From: Parashewanella tropica | Lineage (GTDB): Bacteria; Pseudomonadota; Gammaproteobacteria; Enterobacterales; Shewanellaceae | Length of the DNA stretch: 64,000 nt | Assembly: GCF_004358445.1 (NCBI RefSeq) | Contig: NZ_CP037951.1 | Span: 979,501 to 1,043,500, forward strand | Direction: 5' to 3' | Part shown: in pieces, positions 44,947 to 54,075 of the stretch | How the letters are laid out: each line of letters opens with the position of its first letter | Position numbering within the stretch: position 1 is the stretch's first letter | Position numbers and translations under genes: made by a program | The notes under the pieces: model-generated | Told to the model about the DNA's origin: nothing | The model's input: only the letters and a program-made list of their open reading frames with translations | The model's database searches: none

Positions 44947-47784
44947 TTATAGGGAGTAGTTAAAGCCTAAGAAAAATTGGCGTCCAAAGTTTTGGATTGT
45001 GCCTGTTTGGTGTTTTTTACCAAAATATGTTTTGTTTGCTTCATCAGTTAAGTTATTAACTTGGAGCAGTAATTTCACGCCATTGTCAAAAGCATACGAT
45101 GCTTGATAATCCAGAACCGTTTCAGCATCAAAGAATGCCAATTGAGACTCTACTGCTACTTGCTCTGAAACATATTTACTACGATATCGCATACTTAAAC
45201 GAGTATCGAAACCATCTAATGTATAAAACAATGTTGTATTAAGAACATGCTTAGAAAGGCCTGGTAATGGAATATCTAAATCAGAGCCACTTAAGTTAGT
45301 TGTAAATTTGACCTCACTGTCTGAAAAAGAATAACTACCTGTAAAACCTAACCCATTAAGTGCATCTGGTAAAAAATCAAAAATTTGGGTATATGCAAGC
45401 TCTAATCCACGAATATAACCGCCTTTATCGTTGTTTATCGCAGTTTGATATTGTCCTTCATTTTTAATTACATCATAAGTAACACCATTATCAGTTACTG
45501 TGTCAGGAACAATAAATCCTTCTTTTTCAAAATCAAATGGTTTAATGGTGAAGTTATTAATGAATGACTTGATATTCTTATAGAATAACGCAACTACAAA
45601 CGCGCCTTCACTTTCTGAAAAATATCGCTCATAAGATAAATCAAACTGATCTGCATAGAATGGATCTAGTAGTGGGCTGGTATTTCCCCAAGAGTTATAT
45701 ACTTTATAAGTTTTTTCTTGTGGAGTACCTTTATTGACAACTTTGTCGTGATACCAATTTCCACGTCCTGACTTAAGTTTATCAATTGGTGGACGAGCCA
45801 TTACTTTTGCTGCTGCAAAGCGTATTTGGTCGTTTTCAGTTAAATGAAAATTCAAGTTAAGTGAAGGTAAGTAATCTGTGTATTTTTGACCAACTTCATT
45901 ACGAATGTAATCTTTACTTATCACTCCATTGTCATCAGCAATTTCTTCACCTAAACCAAAGCCTACTTGTTGCAAACCTGAAGAGTACTGATCTGTATTG
46001 ACAATGCGAACACCAAGATTACCAGTAACCTTAATATCAGCAAGCTCAAAATCTAGATTGCCTTGTACATACCCTGCTAAAACATCTTCATTGACAGAGC
46101 CACTTTGGATCATTGTCCAGCTATTTCCCCAGTTTGCAGTCGGTTTAAATGGACCTTTTCCAGTTTTAGCAAGCTGCTTATTAACAAGAGCAACAGCTTT
46201 ATCAAAGTCAATTTTTAGGAAGCTTGGGAAACCAGATAATTCACCACCAAAATCAACAACACTTGTCATATCCTTGTTGAGGCGAAGTACAGGTTGATTG
46301 TCAGGATTTTTACCAAATTCATTACCATAGCCAGCTTGAGAACGCTGTGCATTGAACTCTCTTTCAGAGTAACGAACTCCAAACTCAACAGAGCTTAAAA
46401 AATCATTTTCAAGTTCATATTTGAAATCAAGCTTATAAGCGACTAATTCATTTTGTTGATCATACGGCCACATACCAACTTGGCGTAGTCCAAGTTTATT
46501 AATGTCGGAGTAATCACCAGAAAAACTTGCCGTAGCGTGATTTAGACCATTCAAACGATAAGTGACAGATTCCGGAGCTCGAATTTGAGCGTCAATATCG
46601 TTATAGAGAACAGCACGCGTTCCACCGTTTACGAATTTTCCATCTGCCTTTGAATAGCTTATGTCAGCTGCTATCGTTAGCTTTTCCCCATCGTTCCATT
46701 CAACATTGAATGCACCTGAGGTTAGGTCTGATAACTTGGTATCATCATCGTTTACGACGAAAACTGCGAAATTTCCATTTCCTTCAGAAGAAACAGTACC
46801 ACCAACCATTGAGCCATTTTCAATAATAGGATTGGTGATTTTTCCATCTTTAAGATTTTTTACTCGATAGCCTCTTGCGAAGTTCTTTGAGTCAAATTTA
46901 GAATGAAAAACATCGGTTTTAATGCTCCAATTATCATTAGGTTGCCAATGAATCGCAGCCATGTAACCGTCGCGCTTATCTTCCCCGCCTTTTTGTTGTA
47001 CTTCGAAGCCTTCACTTATAGATTCTTCTGAACCTGAACCATTTAAATCACGTTTACCGTCATTAAAACGCAACCCAATGAATTGACTGGATACATATGG
47101 CTGGTATAAATGCGCATAGCCTGCAGCAATTCCTAAGGTATCTTCTAAAAATTTACCTTGATATGAAAAACTTAAGCGATTACCAAATTTATTAGCATCT
47201 GAAACTTCATCTGCGCGATCATTAAAAGCGCCTCTTACGTTAATGTTGAAAGAATGCTCTTTTTCACTTTTCAATGGATCTGCTGTTTTTAATTCGACTG
47301 TGCCAGCAACACCGCCTTCAATAAGCGAAGCTTTTGGAGATTTATATACAGCAGCTTGATTAATTAACTCAGATGGATATTGGTCAAATTCAATGGCGCG
47401 TTTACCACCAGTAGTCACTTGCTCTCGACCGTTTAAGGTTGCAAAAACAAAGTCACCATCTAGTCCTCGAATATTTAATCCGCTAGCTTGACCACCAGTC
47501 CGAACGGCTGTAACACCGGGCAATCGAGTTAAAGCATCTGCAATAGAAGAGTCTGGAAGTGCGCCTAAGTCATCTGCAGAAATAGTTTCAGAGATAGTGT
47601 CATTAAAACGTTTGGCGTTGAGTGATTTTATTACACTTGTTCTGAAGCCTTTAACTTCAATAACTTCGATATCATCTTTCTGTGCTTCTTTTTCTTTAAC
47701 TTTTTCATCAGCAGCGTAAGTATTTGCACTTAGACCAGCTGATAGTAGCGCAAGTGTCAGCATGCTTGGCTTAAACGGTGACAT
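44947..47784 (-). CDS. TonB-dependent maltodextrin receptor (TIGR01782/MalA type)
   Basis: 945 residues with a signal peptide to about 24 (ANTYA). The plug has the family opening IEVIEVKGFRTSVIKSLNAKR, then DDLGALPDSSIADALTRLPGV and the LNIRGLDGDFVFATLNGRE block. The barrel ends RQFFLGFNYSL. This is the Xanthomonas/Caulobacter-type group whose members import maltodextrins, pectin fragments and similar oligomers. The neighbours (four GH13, one GH31, SLC45-type permease) identify the ligand as malto-oligosaccharide by context. The operator palindrome at 47958 lies 174 bp before the start. No exbBD is near. Confidence 0.92.
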   Translation of the reverse strand: MSPFKPSMLTLALLSAGLSANTYAADEKVKEKEAQKDDIEVIEVKGFRTSVIKSLNAKRFNDTISETISADDLGALPDSSIADALTRLPGVTAVRTGGQASGLNIRGLDGDFVFATLNGREQVTTGGKRAIEFDQYPSELINQAAVYKSPKASLIEGGVAGTVELKTADPLKSEKEHSFNINVRGAFNDRADEVSDANKFGNRLSFSYQGKFLEDTLGIAAGYAHLYQPYVSSQFIGLRFNDGKRDLNGSGSEESISEGFEVQQKGGEDKRDGYMAAIHWQPNDNWSIKTDVFHSKFDSKNFARGYRVKNLKDGKITNPIIENGSMVGGTVSSEGNGNFAVFVVNDDDTKLSDLTSGAFNVEWNDGEKLTIAADISYSKADGKFVNGGTRAVLYNDIDAQIRAPESVTYRLNGLNHATASFSGDYSDINKLGLRQVGMWPYDQQNELVAYKLDFKYELENDFLSSVEFGVRYSEREFNAQRSQAGYGNEFGKNPDNQPVLRLNKDMTSVVDFGGELSGFPSFLKIDFDKAVALVNKQLAKTGKGPFKPTANWGNSWTMIQSGSVNEDVLAGYVQGNLDFELADIKVTGNLGVRIVNTDQYSSGLQQVGFGLGEEIADDNGVISKDYIRNEVGQKYTDYLPSLNLNFHLTENDQIRFAAAKVMARPPIDKLKSGRGNWYHDKVVNKGTPQEKTYKVYNSWGNTSPLLDPFYADQFDLSYERYFSESEGAFVVALFYKNIKSFINNFTIKPFDFEKEGFIVPDTVTDNGVTYDVIKNEGQYQTAINNDKGGYIRGLELAYTQIFDFLPDALNGLGFTGSYSFSDSEVKFTTNLSGSDLDIPLPGLSKHVLNTTLFYTLDGFDTRLSMRYRSKYVSEQVAVESQLAFFDAETVLDYQASYAFDNGVKLLLQVNNLTDEANKTYFGKKHQTGTIQNFGRQFFLGFNYSL

Positions 47785-47957
47785 AGTATCTCCATATAAG
47801 TAGTTATTATTATTGAGGCCGAATGTTACGGAGTGTTACTAAATACCGTGTACCGCTTTATCAGCCACTTTAATTCCTATAGTTCTTGTTGTTTTCTATA
47901 GGCACAAATTCATCACGGCTGAATGTTAATCAAATGAATATATGGCTAACAAACTTC

Positions 47958-47971
47958 TACATACGTATTCA
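47958..47971. promoter_or_regulatory. LacI-type operator before the maltodextrin receptor
   Basis: TACATACGTATTCA is identical to the site at 40474. It stands in the 679-bp divergent gap 47785-48463, which otherwise shows only AT-rich promoter-like sequence. Confidence 0.65.
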
Positions 47972-48348
47972 AAGTTTGGATAATAGCAGTTAGTGCTGCG
48001 GTTCGAGAACAAAAAAGACTTTTATGCTTTAGGGTTTAAAATTTTTGAGTTCCTTTAAGTTGTTGAAATATATAAGTTTCTTCCTTTGTTTTAAATGTTT
48101 TTTATTTTTATTGGTGCTGCTTTTTTGGCTATGTATTAAAAGCTTACGATTCTAAATAAAATCGGCTTTACATGTTGTTATCAACCAAATCTTTCATGCT
48201 TTTTATATCTCATGTTTTTTAACAAACATTTGTGTAATAAATTACATTTTAGCTAGGTTGGGTGCTAGAAAATCGTATTGATATGCTGATTTTTATCTCA
48301 CCACTAGGTTAGATGTGAAAGTTTATTACAAAATGGTTAATTGTTTTT

Positions 48349-48362
48349 TGAATTCGTATGCA
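48349..48362. promoter_or_regulatory. LacI-type operator before the intracellular alpha-glucosidase
   Basis: TGAATTCGTATGCA matches TGAATACGTATGTA at 12 of 14 positions, 102 bp before ATG 48464. Confidence 0.55.
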
Positions 48363-48463
48363 CAATGACTCAGGCAAAGGCTTTGTTTACTATCTGCGAT
48401 ATTTACTAAAGCAGGTAGGTGAATCGTTTTCTCACTTACGCACAAAAGAAGTCGAGCAATAAA

Positions 48464-50077
48464 ATGAGTCAGTCTGAAATTCAATGGTGGAAAGGCGCCA
48501 TGATTTACCAAGTCTACCCACGTAGCTTTGCTGATAGCAATGGCGATGGCATTGGTGACTTAAAAGGGATCACCAATAAACTTGAATACATTGCTAGCCT
48601 TGGTGTCGATGCGATTTGGATATCACCTTTTTTCAAATCTCCGATGAAGGATTTTGGTTACGACATTGCCGACTATCGTGACGTTGACCCACTATTTGGA
48701 AACATGGCTGACTTTGATGAGTTACTTGAGAAAGCTCATGCTTTAGATTTAAAAATCATGATTGATCAGGTGTTAAGTCATACATCAAATGAGCATGATT
48801 GGTTTAAAGAAAGTCGCAATTCAAGAGATAATGCTAAAGCAGATTGGTATGTTTGGGCAGATGCAAATGAAGATGGCACGCCACCTAATAACTGGATGTC
48901 GATTTTTGGTGGTGTTGCTTGGCAGTGGGAGCCTCGTCGTCAGCAATACTATTTACACAACTTTTTATCGTCGCAGCCTGATCTCAACTTTCATAACCCT
49001 GATGTGCAGCAAGCCGTACTTGATAATGTAGAGTTTTGGCTGAAAAAAGGCGTTGATGGGTTAAGACTCGATGCGATTAATTTCTGTTTTCACGACCAAC
49101 AACTAAGAAACAACCCTGCTAAACCTGTCGATAAACGTCAGGGGCGTGGTTTTTCTGAAGACAACCCGTATGCGTTTCAGTATCACTATTACAATAACAC
49201 TCAGCCTGAGAATTTAGAGTTTCTTGAACGCTTACGTGCCATGATGGATAAGTACCCCAATACAGCGGCGTTAGGTGAAATTTCTTCAGAAGATTCATTA
49301 GCGACTATGGCAGAATACACCGAAGATGGTCGTATTCATATGGGCTATAGCTTTGAATTGTTAACTGATGATTATAGTGCAAGCTATATTCGTGAAACGG
49401 TAAGCCGCCTAGAAGAAAATGTCGCATCGGGTTGGCCATCATGGTCTGTAAGCAATCATGATGTAAAACGCGTTGCCAGCCGTTGGGGTATGGGCGAAGC
49501 AAATTCAGAGCAGTGCAAAATGATCACCGCACTTGTGGCAAGCTTGAAAGGTAGCATCTGTTTTTATCAAGGTGAAGAGCTTGGTCTACCTGAGGCTGAT
49601 ATTGCATTTGAAGATTTACAAGATCCTTATGGCATTACCTTCTGGCCAACATTCAAAGGTCGCGATGGATGCCGTACTCCGATGCCATGGAAAGTGAACG
49701 AGACTAATGCAGGGTTCAGTGAAGCTAAACCTTGGTTACCTGTGGTCGATAGTCACAAGCCTTTGTCTGTTGATGTACAAGAGAATGACCCAAACTCTGT
49801 ATTGATGGCTTTCAAAAACTTTATGGTATGGAGAAAATCTCATCCGTCATTGATTGCAGGCGATATTGAGTTTATTAAAACTGAAGAACCGATTTTGATG
49901 TTTAAACGCAGCTTTGAAGGTGAGACTGTTATCTGTGGCTTTAACCTTTCTGAGCGTGAAGTTAAAGTACCTGCATTAGTAGCTATACAGTTACTTGAAC
50001 ATCCACTAAAAGCTAAGGCAAGCCTAAATAAAAATGAGATAACTTTCCCAGCTTATGGTGTTTTATACGGAAAGTAA
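48464..50077 (+). CDS. Cytoplasmic GH13 alpha-glucosidase / oligo-1,6-glucosidase type
   Basis: 537 residues from ATG 48464 (MSQSEIQWWKGAMIYQVYPRS), the usual start for this group; the extra upstream residues from 48419 have no support. No signal peptide. Regions: MIDQVLSHTSNEH near 100, VDGLRLDAINF near 197 (nucleophile), ALGEISSEDS near 269 (acid/base) and SVSNHDVKR near 326. The QVYPRSFADSNGDGIGDLKGI opening defines GH13 subfamilies 17/23/31-type exo-enzymes. It should split imported maltose/maltotriose to glucose, which the kinase encoded next can phosphorylate. Confidence 0.92.
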   Translation: MSQSEIQWWKGAMIYQVYPRSFADSNGDGIGDLKGITNKLEYIASLGVDAIWISPFFKSPMKDFGYDIADYRDVDPLFGNMADFDELLEKAHALDLKIMIDQVLSHTSNEHDWFKESRNSRDNAKADWYVWADANEDGTPPNNWMSIFGGVAWQWEPRRQQYYLHNFLSSQPDLNFHNPDVQQAVLDNVEFWLKKGVDGLRLDAINFCFHDQQLRNNPAKPVDKRQGRGFSEDNPYAFQYHYYNNTQPENLEFLERLRAMMDKYPNTAALGEISSEDSLATMAEYTEDGRIHMGYSFELLTDDYSASYIRETVSRLEENVASGWPSWSVSNHDVKRVASRWGMGEANSEQCKMITALVASLKGSICFYQGEELGLPEADIAFEDLQDPYGITFWPTFKGRDGCRTPMPWKVNETNAGFSEAKPWLPVVDSHKPLSVDVQENDPNSVLMAFKNFMVWRKSHPSLIAGDIEFIKTEEPILMFKRSFEGETVICGFNLSEREVKVPALVAIQLLEHPLKAKASLNKNEITFPAYGVLYGK

Positions 50078-50110
50078 CCTTAGGTTATCTAGATTGAGAT
50101 TAAAAAATTG

Positions 50111-50134
50111 AGTGGACGCCTTGTCCACTTTTTT
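50111..50134 (+). terminator. Terminator between alpha-glucosidase and sugar kinase genes
   Basis: AGTGGAC pairs with GTCCACT with a 5-nt loop, followed by a T-run. It lies 34 bp after the stop and 22 bp before the kinase start, so the kinase may depend on read-through. Confidence 0.85.
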
Positions 50135-50155
50135 ATTAGGAATTGAGGAAGAAGC

Positions 50156-51055
50156 ATGATCCGTTTTGGTGTTGATTTAGGTGGAACCAAAATTGAATTG
50201 GTGGCCTTGGATGATAGTGGTAAAGAGCTTTATCGAAAAAGAGTACCTACGCCCAAGGTTTATCAGGGGACAATAACTACCATTTCAGATCTAGTTACCG
50301 AAGCCGAAGCTGAATTAGGACAAAAGGGAAGTGTAGGTGTTGGTATTCCTGGTGTTGTTTCTCCTTTCACTGGATTAGTAAAAAATGCCAATTCAACGTG
50401 GATTAACGGACATGCTTTGGATAAAGATTTAGGTGAACTGCTACAAAGAGAAGTAAGAGTGTCAAATGATGCGAATTGCTTTGCGGTTTCCGAAGCGACG
50501 GACGGTGCAGCTAAAGGAAAAGCTGTCGTATTTGGTGTGATCATTGGTACAGGCTGCGGTGGTGGTATCGTATTTAACGGTAAAGTTCACGGTGGTGGCA
50601 ATGGCATTGGTGGAGAGTGGGGGCATAACCCATTACCTTGGCTATCAAAAGATGAATATCAATCGACACAATGCTTTTGTGGAAACAAGGATTGTATTGA
50701 GACCTACGTAAGTGGAACGGGGTTTATTCGTGATTATCAGGCTAATGGTGGAAACGTATCTACAGGTTTGGAAATTATGGAGCGATTCCATCAAGGTGAT
50801 ACTTTGGCTACTCAAACGTTTGAACGCTACATCGACAGGCTAGCAAGAGCCTTGGCACACATGATCAATATGCTCGATCCAGACGCGATTGTTTTAGGTG
50901 GTGGCATGTCTAATATTGACGAAATCTATCGTCGTTTACCACTTGTATTAAAGCAATATGTACTTGGTAAAGAATGTAAAACTCCAATTTTGAAAAATAA
51001 GTTTGGCTGCTCGTCAGGTGTTCGTGGTGCTGCTTGGCTATGGGGTAAAGGTTAA
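50156..51055 (+). CDS. mak: ROK-family sugar kinase (Mak fructokinase-like)
   Basis: 299 residues. ROK features: ATP site DLGGTK at 7-12, NDANCFA at 104-110, GTGCGGGIVF at 131-140, substrate/zinc region GEWGHNPLPW near 153 and CFCGNKDCIE at 173-182. The sequence lines up closely with E. coli Mak (manno(fructo)kinase), including VKNANSTW and SSGVRGAAWLW. At the end of a starch locus, phosphorylation of glucose released from maltodextrins is the likely work, since Mak-type enzymes accept glucose to some extent. Its 3' end overlaps the convergent RHH gene by 18 bp. Confidence 0.88.
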   Translation: MIRFGVDLGGTKIELVALDDSGKELYRKRVPTPKVYQGTITTISDLVTEAEAELGQKGSVGVGIPGVVSPFTGLVKNANSTWINGHALDKDLGELLQREVRVSNDANCFAVSEATDGAAKGKAVVFGVIIGTGCGGGIVFNGKVHGGGNGIGGEWGHNPLPWLSKDEYQSTQCFCGNKDCIETYVSGTGFIRDYQANGGNVSTGLEIMERFHQGDTLATQTFERYIDRLARALAHMINMLDPDAIVLGGGMSNIDEIYRRLPLVLKQYVLGKECKTPILKNKFGCSSGVRGAAWLWGKG

Positions 51056-51322
51056 GCCCTGCTTTAATGTTCTGGTTTGATAAAAGTAGCCCTCAGCTTT
51101 TGCTCGGCAACTTAGCTTTTTTAGGTTCTCAGCTGATAAGCGAATGGTGATTTTGTTATTACGGATTGCTTTAAAATCTTCAGTGTTTGAGGCTTCAGGT
51201 GATACTCGGTTTATCAGCATACGTAGCATTTCTGCTTCACTCATGCCATGCGAATGACAAAACTGCTTCCAGTTAGATTTCTCTATTTCAGATAGCAAAG
51301 TTTTAGTAATAATGGCTCCCAT
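51038..51322 (-). CDS. RHH-like / MobC-like small protein
   Basis: 94 residues. The C-terminal half ITIRLSAENLKKLSCRAKAEGY has the look of the ribbon-helix-helix relaxosome protein MobC, but the expected ending (T-W-R-AL) is replaced by FYQTRTLKQGLTFTP, running into the mak 3' end. A helical N-terminal half (SNWKQFCHSHGMSEAEMLRMLINRV) resembles a second RHH unit. It probably binds DNA; it may be truncated by the event that joined this region to mak. No relaxase is nearby. It marks the left edge of an accessory segment. Confidence 0.65.
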   Translation of the reverse strand: MGAIITKTLLSEIEKSNWKQFCHSHGMSEAEMLRMLINRVSPEASNTEDFKAIRNNKITIRLSAENLKKLSCRAKAEGYFYQTRTLKQGLTFTP

Positions 51323-51414
51323 AGCTCAACCTCCAAAGCACTTGCTGCTTTTAAAAGTTATGCCACGCTCAAAGTGAAATAGCCATGTATAAAGGTGAGG
51401 TTTAGATGGTAAAA

Positions 51415-51459
51415 ATGGCTTTAGTACCAAATGCCAGCAAATTTGGTACTAAATGCCAT
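51415..51459 (-). terminator. Large inverted repeat: terminator or operator
   Basis: TTTAGTACCAAA (51420-51431) pairs perfectly with TTTGGTACTAAA (51442-51453), and the flanks ATGGC/GCCAT extend the dyad to 18 of 19 pairs. On the minus strand five T follow, which suits termination of the 51485 gene. The same dyad could be the operator of the RHH protein encoded about 95 bp farther on. Confidence 0.6.
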
Positions 51460-51484
51460 CTTTTTGCGAATCCTGCATTAGAAA

Positions 51485-52483
51485 TTAGAGGGTATTTTTA
51501 GATTTAGACTTTGCTGACATCCCCTGAGCCATATCAATCACAACTTCCTTCAATGAAGCGTTTTTTACAGTTGGATAGCCATGCCAATACTTCATAACTG
51601 TAGGAGTGAACTTTGCAAAGTAGCCCCTTCTGAAGATCGTGTCTGTAGCATATTGGCTGTATTTTATGCCTTGCTCAGCTAGGACTTTTTCAGTTGTTTT
51701 ACCGACAATATAAAACTGTATTGGATGCCAAATATATCGCTCTTGTTTTAAGCCTACTTTATCAAGTTCTGTAGCAATGGTTTTGGAGAGGTTGCTTTCA
51801 GCGTGGGCGTGGGTAACTTCATGGAAGATCATTTCTAAACTGGCATAACCTTGATAATCAGAGCGTGAACTGTTGATCATGGTATAAGGCCATTCGTGGG
51901 TAAATGCACCATTTCGATGACCTGCGAAATACACTATATCAACGGGATGCTCATTCGCAGCAAACAAAGGTGCTTCAAATCTGTCTTCAAGTCGAGTTTG
52001 AATCTTTAGACCATATTTATTTAGTTTTACAAGAAGGTCACTAAGCCATGCCTTATTGTATTCATCGTGTTTGTGCCATAACTTATTTTTGTAGGTAGGA
52101 AATACTTGCTTGAATAACTTAAGATGTCTTTTGTTCTCTAGCTGAATGCTCATACCATCATGGTATTGAGTTAGTGAGCGTGAAACATTTTGCAGCCAAG
52201 GCATTGTTCTCATGGCTGAACGTCTTTTGCCAAAAAAATTATTTTTATAGAAAGCAACCAACTCACGGAGTTGAGCTTGCTCTTGTTGGGTTAATGAGTC
52301 TTGCCAACCTTGCTCAGTAATATCATTACCCGTTCGAGCCATTTCAAAGACAAAATGATGAAGGTTAATGGCTGGATTACTTTTAAATTTTATCTGATTC
52401 CAAGTGCCAATTTCTTTTGCGTTTAATGATGAAGATAAGGTCATGAACCCCAATAGAATTAACGGTATTATTTTTGTTTTCAT
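51485..52483 (-). CDS. Exported putative zinc metalloprotein with HExxHxH
   Basis: 332 residues with a signal peptide to about 22 (SSSLNA). The centre has IFHEVTHAHAES near residue 219, an HExxHxH motif as in gluzincin or metzincin-like hydrolases. Tyr/Trp-rich segments surround it (THEWPYTMINSSRSDYQGYASLE). I recognise no named family. It may be a periplasmic peptidase or a degenerate one; the conserved-looking motif is the only evidence of activity. Monocistronic, with the strong hairpin at 51415 downstream and a divergent small-protein/NERD unit. Confidence 0.75.
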   Translation of the reverse strand: MKTKIIPLILLGFMTLSSSLNAKEIGTWNQIKFKSNPAINLHHFVFEMARTGNDITEQGWQDSLTQQEQAQLRELVAFYKNNFFGKRRSAMRTMPWLQNVSRSLTQYHDGMSIQLENKRHLKLFKQVFPTYKNKLWHKHDEYNKAWLSDLLVKLNKYGLKIQTRLEDRFEAPLFAANEHPVDIVYFAGHRNGAFTHEWPYTMINSSRSDYQGYASLEMIFHEVTHAHAESNLSKTIATELDKVGLKQERYIWHPIQFYIVGKTTEKVLAEQGIKYSQYATDTIFRRGYFAKFTPTVMKYWHGYPTVKNASLKEVVIDMAQGMSAKSKSKNTL

Positions 52484-52629
52484 TACGGCACATCCTGATT
52501 GTGTACATTTATGTTGGTTATAGGGTAAGGTGGCAACCTTAAGTTTTCAATGTGAAAAATCTTGTTTCGCACAGTGTTGTTAGAAGCTTCTACTTAAGTT
52601 TTTTATATTGCCACTTTCAAGGATGTATT

Positions 52630-52791
52630 GTGAAGAAAGTCTTAATTCCCGTTTCAGGTCTCTTTTTTTGTAATAGTTATATGCAGTTTTCAGCGGAAAG
52701 TTCTAATCCAATATTGGGCTGGTTTTTTATTTTACTCGGGGTTGGAACGATTATAAGTTACTTCAGAAAAGATTCGTCAGGTATAGAATAG
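52630..52791 (+). CDS. Small membrane protein (53 aa)
   Basis: GTG 52630 follows AAGGATG at a good distance and gives MKKVLIPVSGLFFCNSY..., with one strong membrane helix (ILGWFFILLGVGTIISYF) and a short charged tail. An in-frame ATG at 52552 would add a Cys/His-rich hydrophobic stretch and is less likely. Fifteen bp before the NERD gene, so probably co-transcribed. Function unknown. Confidence 0.55.
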   Translation: MKKVLIPVSGLFFCNSYMQFSAESSNPILGWFFILLGVGTIISYFRKDSSGIE

Positions 52792-52806
52792 AGGGTTTGA
52801 TTATAA

Positions 52807-53580
52807 ATGGACTTATCAATTTACCTTGAGATGATTTTCGGTTCGCTTTGGTATCTGATCCCGTTCTTTGTTTTCATAGCAATTATTAAATCAGCTTGGT
52901 TTAAAGGTGTACTTGGGGAGTGGATGGTTAATTTGCTGTTTAAGCTTTTCTTGGATAAGAGCAAGTACCAAGTGATCAAAAATGTCACGTTGCCTACAGG
53001 GGATGGAACAACTCAGATTGATCATATCATCGTGTCTCAGTTCGGTGTGTTTGTTGTTGAAACCAAGAACATGAAAGGCTGGATTTTTGGTAATGAAAAT
53101 CAGAAGCTATGGACGCAAAAGATTTTCAAACACACCTCTAAATTTCAAAACCCATTACATCAAAATTATAAGCACACCAAAACACTAGAAGCTTGTTTAG
53201 ATGTCGATTCTGAACACATATTCTCGGTTATTATTTTTATTGGTGATAGCACTTTTAAAACTCCTATGCCTGAAAATGTGACGTTTGCTAGAGGTGGTGT
53301 CGAGTACATTAAGAGCAAGACGGATATAGTTTTTACTACCGAACAAGTAACGGCTTTTATCGAGCAAATTGAATCAGGGCGATTACAACCAAGCATCAAA
53401 ACCAATATTGAGCACATTAGACATGTAAGAGAAATCGTTAGCAATAAAAGCAGTGTTAAAACTTGCTCCAAATGTGGTGCAGATATGGTGCTAAGAAAAT
53501 CTACGAAAGGTAAAAATGCAGGGAATGAATTTTGGGGATGTGGTGCGTTTCCTAAGTGTCGGAATACTGTTACTGCTTGA
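52807..53580 (+). CDS. Membrane-anchored NERD-domain protein with C-terminal zinc ribbon
   Basis: 257 residues. An N-terminal membrane helix (SLWYLIPFFVFIAIIKSAW) precedes the nuclease-related NERD domain: GEWMVN near 37, the Asp in QIDHIIVSQFGVFVVETKN near 75-93 and a following WIFGNENQKLW with Lys/Trp. This is the core of a restriction-endonuclease-like fold. The C-terminus is a topoisomerase-type zinc ribbon (CSKCGADM, later WGCGAFPKCR). NERD proteins are suspected nucleases, found in accessory and defence contexts. First solid gene of a same-strand run with GNAT and a membrane protein. Confidence 0.9.
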   Translation: MDLSIYLEMIFGSLWYLIPFFVFIAIIKSAWFKGVLGEWMVNLLFKLFLDKSKYQVIKNVTLPTGDGTTQIDHIIVSQFGVFVVETKNMKGWIFGNENQKLWTQKIFKHTSKFQNPLHQNYKHTKTLEACLDVDSEHIFSVIIFIGDSTFKTPMPENVTFARGGVEYIKSKTDIVFTTEQVTAFIEQIESGRLQPSIKTNIEHIRHVREIVSNKSSVKTCSKCGADMVLRKSTKGKNAGNEFWGCGAFPKCRNTVTA

Positions 53581-53583
53581 GGG

Positions 53584-54072
53584 ATGAATCAAGTTGAAAT
53601 CGTTAAATTTAAACAAGGAATTATTTTGAATATTGCGTTAAAGCCAATCAATAAACAAAACTATGAAGCGGTATGTGATCTTGAGGTAACTGAAGAGCAA
53701 GAAGACTATGTAGCTTCTAATATGTGGTCGATTGTTGAGTCTAAGTTTAATGACAATTATGAAACAAGGGCTATTTATCAAGACGAAGAGCCAGTAGGAT
53801 TTTTTATGTGGGTTAAAGAGGCTTCACATAAAATTTCAATCTGGCGTTTTATGATTGACCAAAATCATCAAAATAAAGGATTAGGACGTAATGCACTTGA
53901 GCTTGCCTTAAACGAAATTAAACAAGAGCCTGATATCCGAGTGATTGAGATTTGTTATAACCCTGAGAATCCAGTTGCTAAGGACTTTTATTCAAGCTTT
54001 GGCTTCAATGAGATCGGAATGGATGATGATAATGAAGATATGTTGGCTGTGATTGAATTAGAAACTGTTTGA
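53584..54072 (+). CDS. GNAT-family N-acetyltransferase
   Basis: 162 residues. The acetyl-CoA signature QNKGLGRNALELAL sits near 98-111 and the closing motif NPENPVAKDFYSSFGFNEIG near 127-146. The central WRFMIDQNHQ resembles spermidine/diamine acetyltransferases of the PaiA/BltD type. The start at 53584 is 4 bp after the NERD stop without a clear ribosome site; a TTG at 53626 with AAGGAA upstream is an alternative. Substrate unknown; translationally coupled to the NERD gene. Confidence 0.88.
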   Translation: MNQVEIVKFKQGIILNIALKPINKQNYEAVCDLEVTEEQEDYVASNMWSIVESKFNDNYETRAIYQDEEPVGFFMWVKEASHKISIWRFMIDQNHQNKGLGRNALELALNEIKQEPDIRVIEICYNPENPVAKDFYSSFGFNEIGMDDDNEDMLAVIELETV

Positions 54073-54075
54073 TAT

